64,000 nt of DNA, taken from assembly GCA_028715985.1 (NCBI GenBank), contig JAQUQR010000006.1, positions 1 through 64,000 on the forward strand, written 5' to 3'. The position numbers and the translations under genes were made by a program. Below are positions 57,885-64,000 of this stretch, in pieces (within the stretch, counting starts at the first letter, position 1; each line of letters opens with the position of its first letter). Under the pieces are notes generated by a model that saw only the letters and a list, made by a program, of their open reading frames with translations, made no database searches and had not been told where the DNA came from. Source of the DNA: Methanocellales archaeon (GTDB lineage Archaea > Halobacteriota > UBA148).

Positions 57885-58152
57885 ACTAACAAACATCAAT
57901 TTAAAGCCGCTAATGAAAGTAATACCATTCGAAAAAGTAATTTCATTTTAAATAAACAATCAACATCAAATAATGCCACTGCTTCTATGGTGTGGTGTTG
58001 GGATGGATTAGTTATCTAAGAGAAGCGTTATAGGGGTTGTACTGTAGACTTTCTAGTTTGTCATTTAAACGAGATTATATGTCCCTAGGACAATATCTTT
58101 CCACCACTGCATTTTAAACAGAACCGTCGAAACTCTCCTTAGCCAGGTTTGT
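57885..58152. other. AT-rich region before the CRISPR repeats
   Basis: No gene is supported. The region lies on the 5' side of repeats that end in ATTGAAA, where a CRISPR leader is expected, and it is AT-rich. No specific leader motif was recognised. Confidence 0.35.
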
Positions 58153-58454
58153 GAAAAAGTCTAATAAAATAAGGATTGAAACCCCATTCGCAATGGAAAC
58201 AACAAGGCATATCTTTAAGAAGTTGCAAAAAGTCTAATAAAACGAGGATTGAAATCAAATTCAGGAAACTCCAAAAGAGTTTAAACAAAAAGCTAAAATC
58301 AGACCATAGTGGGATTGAAATAACTGGGAGGATAACTATGTCAATAAAGGCCTTCTTGGCTAAAATCAGACCATAGTGGGATTGAAATGAAGCTGAAAGG
58401 ATATTAAATAAAAGATAGAACAAAGCTAAAATCAGACCATAGTGGGATTGAAAT
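58153..58454 (+). CRISPR. Short CRISPR array made from two repeat families
   Basis: Five repeats of about 30 bases are seen. Two type-B repeats at 58153-58182 and 58226-58255 share AAAAAGTCTAATAAAA and end AGGATTGAAA(C/T). Three identical type-A repeats at 58292-58321, 58359-58388 and 58425-58454 begin GCTAAAATCAGACC and end GTGGGATTGAAAT. Spacers are 43, 36, 37 and 36 bases. The B-to-A junction spacing is that of a normal spacer, so the array looks chimeric. Repeat ends are of the type seen with archaeal I-A/I-B/III systems. No cas gene is in this window. Confidence 0.88.
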
Positions 58455-58760
58455 GCCGTTGCCGATGTCAAGGTCAATCGGGTACGCCTTGCTGTCGGCC
58501 AGGACTCTCAGAGAGCCAATGGCCTTGACCGCCTCAATAGTGTCGAAGTGAGCGGAGAGGTTAAACTCCGTCGGTGTCAGCTTCTCGTAGTCGGGGAAAG
58601 TCCCTGGAACGGCTGCCCACTTATAGCGGATTAGCTCCGTATCAATGGTCAGTGCTGGTATGTGGGTGGTATTGTCAAAGCTATTAAGTTCAAGCCTGGG
58701 TTGACAAGGTGGCAACAAGGCGGTAGAATTTTGCAACCAATACAATGGCATAAAAATCAA
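58455..58760 (-). pseudogene. G/C-richer gene fragment cut off at the last CRISPR repeat
   Basis: The minus-strand frame here encodes a protein-like stretch (ALTIDTELIRYKWAAVPG; KLTPTEFNLSAHFDTIEAV; SLRVLADSKAYPIDLDIG) and then runs directly into repeat sequence at 58454. Composition is G/C-richer than the array. No family is recognised. It appears to be the remainder of a gene broken where the array ends, or a chance ORF in transferred DNA. Confidence 0.3.
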
Positions 58761-58807
58761 TGGTTAGGCATTTTGTAAAAAATGTAAACTCTGGCAAGGA
58801 GGCTAAA

Positions 58808-59392
58808 ATGAGGATATTTGATTGGCTATTCAAAAAGAGAAGTAGTGAAGAGCAGAAACTGGCGAAACTGAAAGCCCGCTCCCACAAGGAGGGTATATCG
58901 TCGAAAGAGAGGGATACCATATTCCAGCAGTTGGCGGACCTGTACTTGAACGGCAAACGGACACTCATTTGCGCGGAGGCCTTGCAGGAGCTGGTTTTGC
59001 AATTGGAGCGTCTGATACAGTTGCCCGAAGTTAGCGGTGTCTCCGCTACCGTGATGAACGCCCTTGTCAAAGCACTTGCAGACACGACTCCAAACAATAA
59101 AATCGGATCAAGCCTGGCTGATTGGCTGGCCGAGGAACTGGGATTCGCCGCTCGCCATGGCAAACGTCCGTTCCTTGATACGCTTGCCTTTTCGAAAGGA
59201 TCTGATGCACTTATAGCCACGCTGTCGGAGCGTCTGCGCGATCGCTCCAGCCGAAAGCGTTCCTACGTTATGATCTTTCTGTGTGAGCTTCGCGACGAAC
59301 GCTGTCGGTCCATATTGACAGAGCTGGCGCAGGATGAGGATGATCTGGTTGCTGGCAACGCCAAACTGGGCCTCTCTAAACTTCCATCATAG
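58808..59392 (+). CDS. Hypothetical helical-repeat (HEAT-like) protein beside CRISPR repeats
   Basis: A 194-residue protein starting MRIFDWLFKKRSSEEQKLAKL. AAGGAGG, 5 bases before the ATG at 58808, decides the start; the frame opens at 58760. Regular helices with Leu/Ala spacing (ICAEALQELVLQLERLIQL; SILTELAQDEDDLVAGNAKLGLSKL) suggest HEAT-like repeats. The gene is visibly G/C-richer than its surroundings and lies between the array and a solitary type-B repeat at 59552. It is probably foreign. No known Cas or anti-CRISPR family was recognised. Confidence 0.55.
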   Translation: MRIFDWLFKKRSSEEQKLAKLKARSHKEGISSKERDTIFQQLADLYLNGKRTLICAEALQELVLQLERLIQLPEVSGVSATVMNALVKALADTTPNNKIGSSLADWLAEELGFAARHGKRPFLDTLAFSKGSDALIATLSERLRDRSSRKRSYVMIFLCELRDERCRSILTELAQDEDDLVAGNAKLGLSKLPS

Positions 59393-59551
59393 AGGGATCA
59401 AGACTCATTATCCCTCTCAAGGCTCATTCAAAGCCAGCATAATAAGGGGCAGAGATTTATCTTTCAGTTAAGGCGATATTTTGCCTAACCACTCGTTCCA
59501 AGCGACACCAAGGGGCGCTCTTCCCTGAGCCTTGGCTTGCTTCCAATTGCA
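59393..59551. other. Intergenic segment between the HEAT-like gene and the solitary repeat
   Basis: No gene is visible. Two related ACTCATTATCCCTCTCAAGGCTCATT-type stretches hint at short internal repetition (CTCATT at 59404 and 59422). Nothing else was recognised. Confidence 0.3.
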
Positions 59552-59581
59552 AAAAAAGCCTAATAAAACAAGGATTGAAAC
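59552..59581 (+). CRISPR. Solitary type-B CRISPR repeat
   Basis: This 30-base sequence has the core CCTAATAAAACAAGGATTGAAAC and matches the type-B repeats at 58153 and 58226 with few changes (AGCC for AGTC), in the same orientation. It stands 1.1 kb from the array, after the HEAT-like gene, so the intervening DNA appears to split a former type-B array. Confidence 0.75.
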
Positions 59582-59610
59582 TAATAAAAGGATGATACCC
59601 CTTTATCGAT

Positions 59611-61131
59611 TTACCCAACAACCTCTCCTAAAATCATCCCTTCAACTCTTATTGGCTGGAGTTTGCTGGCGAGTGTCTTTGCATCATCGAGCTTTCTCTT
59701 GTTCTCAGCGTAGATTGTGAGTAAAGCCTCCCCTTTTTCGGCCCCTTCACCCTTTTTGAATCCTAACACGATCCCTGCCCCTTTATCTTTTGGAGAGCCT
59801 GCTGACCTTGCAATCTTGACGATCGCTCTGTTGTTTATTGCCTCAATATAGCCATCCTTTGGCGAGGGCAATTCATAAGTGTACTTTCCAGGCATGATAT
59901 CCTCGGCCTTTATATCTGGATCTCCACCCTGGGCCTCGATAATCTCCTTGAACTTCTTCAAAGCCTTCCCTGACTCCAAAGTTTTCTTCGCAAGCTCTAG
60001 TCCTCTATCTGGGCGTGCCATTCCTCCAAGCTCAAGAAGTATCCCTGCGAGACTCAATGCCTTCTCAATGAGACTGTTCGGCTCTTTCGCTCCTTCAAGG
60101 ACTGACAGAACCTCCCGAATTTCCAAGGCTGGGCCGACTGCCCTTCCGACAGGTTGCCCTCCATAGGTGATAGCACACCTTGTTTTCACACCTATACGTT
60201 CCCCGAGTATTATGAAATCTCTAGCTAGTGACTTTGCCTCCTCGCTTGTTGTGATCTTTGCCCCCTCTCCCATGGGGATATCTATGACACAGTACTCTGC
60301 CCCAACGGCCTTTTTCTTTGCCATAACAGATGCTAAAACCTGCCCATGGGGATCAAGGGATAGTGGGTATTCGACCCTAATTATGGCATCATCTACCGGT
60401 GCAAGGTTCATTCCACCCCCCCACACCAACGCTCCACCAACTTTTTGTGCAATCCTTTTAATTGATTGCCCACCATGCTCCACATTACACACCACTTCCA
60501 TAATGTCAGCGGTGCCGGCAGCAGAACTTATTGCCCTCGATGATGTTTTCGGGATTGTGAGCCCATTAGCAGCGACAATTGAAACCGTGATTGGCGCATA
60601 CTTGTTTCCAGGTACGCCTCCTATGCTATGAACATCGAGAATCGGAGAGCTTTCCCATTCCAGTGTTTCGCCTGTTCTGACCATGGCCGTTGTAAGCCAG
60701 GTAATCTCATCCATGCTCATTCCATTTATCTGAACTGCTGTAGTGTAGGCGGCAAGCTCAATATCTGAAAGTTTGCCCAACGCAATATCCTCAACGATTG
60801 TATTGATCTCCTCTTGGCTCCAAGCATTGCCGTAGATCTTTTTCCTGACAAAGTCTATGGAGGCCGGGCGAGATGTGGGAACGATATGAACTTTTTCCCC
60901 CTCCTTCAAATCCCTCCACAATTCGATAAAAGCTCCCGCCTCTCCTTTGCTAACCAATGTATCAGTAATGTTAACCACTGCTGACTGGCTTTCCCCTTTA
61001 CCATGGACTACCTTTACCCTATCTTGAGTACGCAATCCTAACTCCTCTGCATCCTCTTTGTTTAATAGCACCTCATGCGCTCCCTTGAGAATGTCTATCC
61101 TTTTCACCTTGTAAGGGGCTTTATTTTCCAT
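59611..61131 (-). CDS. deoA: AMP phosphorylase
   Basis: Splits AMP (and CMP/UMP) with phosphate to ribose 1,5-bisphosphate plus base, the first step of the archaeal AMP pathway. The 506-residue protein has an N-terminal domain absent from bacterial thymidine phosphorylases, and the phosphorylase core with SIGGVPGNKYAPITV, TSSRAISSAAGTADIMEV and a C-terminal PSPKDGYIEAINN domain. I start at ATG 61131, which overlaps the RuBisCO stop by 11 bases. DeoA-type thymidine phosphorylase is the alternative name, but the neighbours establish the AMP-pathway role. Confidence 0.92.
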   Translation of the reverse strand: MENKAPYKVKRIDILKGAHEVLLNKEDAEELGLRTQDRVKVVHGKGESQSAVVNITDTLVSKGEAGAFIELWRDLKEGEKVHIVPTSRPASIDFVRKKIYGNAWSQEEINTIVEDIALGKLSDIELAAYTTAVQINGMSMDEITWLTTAMVRTGETLEWESSPILDVHSIGGVPGNKYAPITVSIVAANGLTIPKTSSRAISSAAGTADIMEVVCNVEHGGQSIKRIAQKVGGALVWGGGMNLAPVDDAIIRVEYPLSLDPHGQVLASVMAKKKAVGAEYCVIDIPMGEGAKITTSEEAKSLARDFIILGERIGVKTRCAITYGGQPVGRAVGPALEIREVLSVLEGAKEPNSLIEKALSLAGILLELGGMARPDRGLELAKKTLESGKALKKFKEIIEAQGGDPDIKAEDIMPGKYTYELPSPKDGYIEAINNRAIVKIARSAGSPKDKGAGIVLGFKKGEGAEKGEALLTIYAENKRKLDDAKTLASKLQPIRVEGMILGEVVG

Positions 61132-62341
61132 AAAGCTCACTCCACTCAATTGTTCTTCCCCACTTCTCAAGTGCCCTCATAAGCTCTGGATGCTCTAATG
61201 CATACTTCTCCAATGGAATATTTTTCCTTGCTGCATCAACCGCTTGGCGCATTGCCTTAGCACCTGCGATCGTCCCATCTGGATGACCATGGATGCCTCC
61301 ACCAGCCTGTAAAACTACATCGTTTCCAAAAGCGTTAATCTCATAGGGCACTAAGCCTGGGTGAAGGCCACCCGATGCAACGGGAAAGACATTCTTGAAA
61401 CCATGCCAGTCGCTCTTTAGGAAGTCATTGATCTCCTTTACGCCTTCAATGTCCCTCTCCATTTTGCCTGTGGCTGTTCCTGTATGCAGCTGGTCCCCAC
61501 CGCACAGCCTAACAAGAACCGCCAAGGGGAGCATCGCTATGCCGTGTTTTTTATTCCTCGTAATTGCACCATGCATCGTTCTGTGCACATGTATCGGGAG
61601 GTTTACAGACTTATCCTCTCTCAAGGTCTTGAGTGCAGAGAAACCAGCGGTCAGAACATCAATCATAAGCATGTTCGCTCCGTGTTCCATTGCTAGGTCT
61701 GCACGCTCAAGTATCTCTTCTGCTCCAACGGTAATGTTCACTGCGTAAAGAACCGTCCTATCACTTTCCTCCTTTATCTTGTCGAGCCTTTCCATGACAT
61801 TCTCCAATCTTTCCACCATGGGGCAGAATGCCTGATCGGTCAGGGTCTCATCATCCTTTATTAGGTCACATCCCCCTATGCCGGCATTATAAGCGACTTC
61901 TGCAGTTTCTTTAGGGCTGAGACCTACCTTGGGCTTGATGATGGTTCCTACGTGCGCTCTCCCCTCACTCACCGTTCCAACCTTTTTCCGTACCCCCTCT
62001 ATACCAAAGCGGGGGCCTTTAAATTCCCTTACAAAGCTTTTTGGAAGCTTGATGTCGAGGAGTCTGACATTTTTGAGTGCCCCCAAACCAAAGAGGTTGC
62101 CAGCAACGGTGGCAAGGAACTGGGGTATGTTATAGACCTCGAACAAATCAATTGGAAATTCGATCTTCACCTTCGAGCCGTCAATCTCAAGGACCCTCGC
62201 ACCTAATCGTTCATCTACCTCTTTTTCCTTGGTTGAGATGTCTGTCCATGTGCCAGTTGACTGCTCTGCTGCAATAGCCCTTGCAGCTTTCTCTATTGGC
62301 AGAGAGCTCTCGACATAATAGGTGCATTCTACAAACTCCAT
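61121..62341 (-). CDS. rbcL: RuBisCO, form III large subunit
   Basis: Carboxylates ribulose 1,5-bisphosphate from nucleotide ribose to give two 3-phosphoglycerate. The 406-residue protein keeps the key residues: KPK at about 136-138, the carbamylated Lys in GGCDLIKDDE (about 162) with metal ligands D and E, HVHRTMHG (about 251-258), loop 6 Lys in TATGKMERD (about 293) and SGGLHPG. It is therefore catalytically competent and not a RuBisCO-like form IV. It is slightly shorter than many form III enzymes. It overlaps both neighbouring genes. Confidence 0.94.
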   Translation of the reverse strand: MEFVECTYYVESSLPIEKAARAIAAEQSTGTWTDISTKEKEVDERLGARVLEIDGSKVKIEFPIDLFEVYNIPQFLATVAGNLFGLGALKNVRLLDIKLPKSFVREFKGPRFGIEGVRKKVGTVSEGRAHVGTIIKPKVGLSPKETAEVAYNAGIGGCDLIKDDETLTDQAFCPMVERLENVMERLDKIKEESDRTVLYAVNITVGAEEILERADLAMEHGANMLMIDVLTAGFSALKTLREDKSVNLPIHVHRTMHGAITRNKKHGIAMLPLAVLVRLCGGDQLHTGTATGKMERDIEGVKEINDFLKSDWHGFKNVFPVASGGLHPGLVPYEINAFGNDVVLQAGGGIHGHPDGTIAGAKAMRQAVDAARKNIPLEKYALEHPELMRALEKWGRTIEWSELYGK

Positions 62342-63273
62342 TCGCTCATCTCCCTAAATTCTTTCTCAATTAAATCATAAGCGGCATGAGGTGCAATTAC
62401 CCCCTTCTCGGTGATTATGGCATCTATGTACTCTGCTGGTGTGGCGTCAAATACAGGGTTGCGGAACTTCACCTTGGAAAATTTTTTTGGGTTTACAATC
62501 TCACTCACATCTCTTTCCTCAATTTGAACGAGTTCACCTCTCAAACTCTCAGGGGAGAATTTGTATATCTCTGCACAGACGTAGAACGGAATCCTTGCCT
62601 CATGAGCAGCCAGTGCGATCTGCGATGTTCCGATCTTGTTAATCACCGCGCCATTAGAGCAGACGGTGTCTGCACCTACGAACACAGACTTTATATCTTC
62701 ATCTTCGATGATATACCTCACGGCAGAGTCTACGATCAGGGTGACATCAACACCATTCTTTGCTAGCTCCTTTGCCGTCAAATAGCCTTGATTCCAGGGT
62801 CTAGTCTCTGTGGCGAATGTCCTGATCTTTTTTCCATCTTTGTGTGCTTGTAGGATCGCCGCAAGAGAGGCGGAACTATTACAGTGTGTCAGTAGGGTAT
62901 CAGAATCTTCAATCCTTTTCGAGCCATAAATTCCGATTGTCTCAACGGCCTTCAATGAATTTTTAATGAACTTATCCGCTTCACTCTTTACGCTTTCTTT
63001 AAATTCGTTCACAGTCTTCCCGCTCGATCCTTGGAGGGTCAAGCGTAGGGCATTTCTCAGCGATATCGCGGTTGGTCTCGTATTCAGCAGTGCTCTTGCC
63101 CCTTCTGTTAATAGTTTTTTGAGCTCTTCTAAATCATCTTCATCGTAACTTTCAGCAAGCTCTTTTATTGTTTCGGCAGCAAACCTCGCGATCTTTCCCG
63201 CCCCTCTAATGCGCATTGTGTGAATTTTCTTTGCGTTCTCGTTAAACTCATCCGGAAGGACTATTTTCTTCAT
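62329..63273 (-). CDS. Ribose 1,5-bisphosphate isomerase
   Basis: An eIF2B-alpha-like enzyme that converts ribose 1,5-bisphosphate to ribulose 1,5-bisphosphate, the RuBisCO substrate. The 314-residue protein contains the catalytic Cys in LLTHCNSSAS (about 131) and the Asp in FVGADTVCSNGAVINKIGT (Asp about 199), the pair that separates R15P isomerases from plain eIF2B subunits. It leads the operon and overlaps RuBisCO by 13 bases. Together with the two following genes it completes the AMP pathway. Confidence 0.93.
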   Translation of the reverse strand: MKKIVLPDEFNENAKKIHTMRIRGAGKIARFAAETIKELAESYDEDDLEELKKLLTEGARALLNTRPTAISLRNALRLTLQGSSGKTVNEFKESVKSEADKFIKNSLKAVETIGIYGSKRIEDSDTLLTHCNSSASLAAILQAHKDGKKIRTFATETRPWNQGYLTAKELAKNGVDVTLIVDSAVRYIIEDEDIKSVFVGADTVCSNGAVINKIGTSQIALAAHEARIPFYVCAEIYKFSPESLRGELVQIEERDVSEIVNPKKFSKVKFRNPVFDATPAEYIDAIITEKGVIAPHAAYDLIEKEFREMSEWSL

Positions 63274-63479
63274 TCACTCTTATGTAAGAACAAGGGCATT
63301 TAACCTTTTTTGCCAGTTATTTTTTTTGTTGAAGTAATTTTTCTTTATTCTAATTTTATATGTGACCAGCTTATTATTCAAATTCGCGGCATTAATAACA
63401 ATCTCTGGATTTGTGGCAAGGTGGATTGATGGACGGACGAAGGTAATAAGCCGTTAGTCGAAGTCGAACTATTCTAAAA
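63274..63479. other. Intergenic region upstream of the AMP-pathway operon
   Basis: No gene is visible. On the minus strand an A-rich stretch (63307-63332) and GGTTAAATGCC (about 63297) precede the first gene and may contain its promoter. No operator was recognised. Confidence 0.35.
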
Positions 63480-64000
63480 TCAGTCTTCTTCAATTAGTAA
63501 CTCTTTTCCTTCTCTTACGAGGTAAAACACGATTATCAAGCCCACAATTGGGTCAGCATACCAAAAATTAAAGAAATATCTGCCTGCTAAACCCAAAAGT
63601 AATGCGACAGATAATGTAGAGCAAACAAAAGTCTCCTTTGAATCGGCAATCAAAGATTTCAAATTTAGCTGTATGCCAATCTTCCTTTTCTTTAATCCGA
63701 GAATGGGCATTATAACTATTGACATAAGTGCAATTATGATTCCTGCTAGTGAAGGATCAGGAATTTCTTTTGTTACTATCTTTTTAATTGACTCAAATAG
63801 AACATAAGCAGCCAATACCAAAAAAGTTATACCAACAAACCTTGTTGCTCTTTTTTCAATTTTTTCCTCCTCTTCTGGCGTAAGCTTATTATGTTTTTGC
63901 AGTCTCCAGATCAGGACAAAACCCGAAAGCGATTCAACGATACTGTCCAATCCGAAACCAACTAAAGCAATACTGTTTGCAAGACTTCCAAAAGTAATTG
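63480..64000 (-). CDS. Cation-efflux-like membrane protein, 5' end beyond the window
   Basis: The frame is open to the window edge: codons before the first Met-like codon encode SLANSIALVGFGLDSIVESLSG, so the protein continues upstream. This block, and the following helices (TFLVLAAYVLFESIKKI, AGIIIALMSIVIMPILG, VGLIIVFYLVREG), match the cation diffusion facilitator superfamily, with Asp/Glu residues at the metal site (GFGLDSIVES and DSKET; YADPIVG). At least five membrane helices are visible. The transported ion cannot be told. The 3' end is complete with a short acidic tail. Confidence 0.75.
   Translation of the reverse strand, partial: ITFGSLANSIALVGFGLDSIVESLSGFVLIWRLQKHNKLTPEEEEKIEKRATRFVGITFLVLAAYVLFESIKKIVTKEIPDPSLAGIIIALMSIVIMPILGLKKRKIGIQLNLKSLIADSKETFVCSTLSVALLLGLAGRYFFNFWYADPIVGLIIVFYLVREGKELLIEED

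Noticed and set aside
58760-58807. The first 16 codons of the open frame before the HEAT-like gene
   Set aside because: No ribosome site precedes them, while AAGGAGG stands before the ATG at 58808.
58690-59220. A 176-codon minus-strand frame over the HEAT-like gene
   Set aside because: It is opposite to a plus-strand gene that has a strong ribosome site and regular helical pattern; the minus translation is Ser/Arg/Leu-rich and shadow-like.
58153-59392. Cas genes beside the CRISPR repeats
   Set aside because: The adjacent genes are a HEAT-like unknown and AMP phosphorylase; none has Cas motifs.

Overview
The window reads as a piece of an archaeal chromosome, most likely from a methanogen-related euryarchaeote. 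Supporting genes are Sep-tRNA:Cys-tRNA synthase (pscS), the methanofuran enzyme MfnA, the tetrahydromethanopterin enzyme beta-RFAP synthase, archaeal RNA polymerase subunit L, exosome Csl4, Dph2, aIF2-beta, ribosomal protein L10e, and a complete archaeal AMP pathway (AMP phosphorylase, R15P isomerase, form III RuBisCO). Placed with these is a bacterial-looking EtfAB/membrane FeS oxidoreductase set. That mix is known from anaerobic alkane- and fatty-acid-oxidising archaea (Syntrophoarchaeum/Alkanophaga/ANME-1 relatives, Archaeoglobi). The exact lineage is inference.

Layout. 0.1-2.8 kb: guaB and a degenerate DHH protein. 3.0-11.5 kb: one tightly packed minus-strand operon (HTH regulator, ppsA, mfnA, hpt, dph2, adenine-N6 methyltransferase, csl4, rpoL, DUF99, pscS), mixing gluconeogenesis, cofactor, purine salvage and translation/RNA genes. 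Its regulator faces serA across a control region with TGTTACA palindromes. 13.2-15.3 kb: aIF2-beta, L10e and beta-RFAP synthase. 15.5-23.1 kb: accessory DNA with a giant type IIG-like restriction-modification gene, a PUA-like protein, the decayed tail of a second restriction gene, an acylphosphatase-like protein between 24-bp direct repeats, a flavin reductase, a tiny AbrB-type protein and a Tat-exported lipoprotein with an HExxH motif. 23.2-27.4 kb: pyrD-pyrK-valS. 27.5-33.0 kb: AT-rich accessory DNA with unknown membrane proteins, two tiny membrane ORFs, hairpin palindromes and decayed fragments.

33.1-56.8 kb is a nitrogen island: GOGAT (gltB, gltD), glutamine synthetase, an RHH regulator, GMP synthetase, hisF-hisH, carA-carB, glnK and amtB. 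Ammonium uptake, its sensor, ammonia assimilation and four different glutamine-amidotransferase enzymes are thus neighbours. Two other modules sit inside: the FeS oxidoreductase-etfA-etfB set, with composition unlike gltB, and an ASCH protein overlapping a PIN-GNAT-PUA-like three-domain protein. The latter pair is my best candidate for an undescribed RNA-related toxin or defence system.

56.8-59.6 kb is accessory again: a hypothetical gene, a truncated paralogue of the gene at 27.5 kb, and a small CRISPR locus built from two different repeat families with a foreign-looking gene segment between repeats; no cas genes are in the window. 59.6-63.3 kb is the AMP-pathway operon with overlapping genes. 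A cation transporter runs off the right edge. No rRNA or tRNA gene was recognised.
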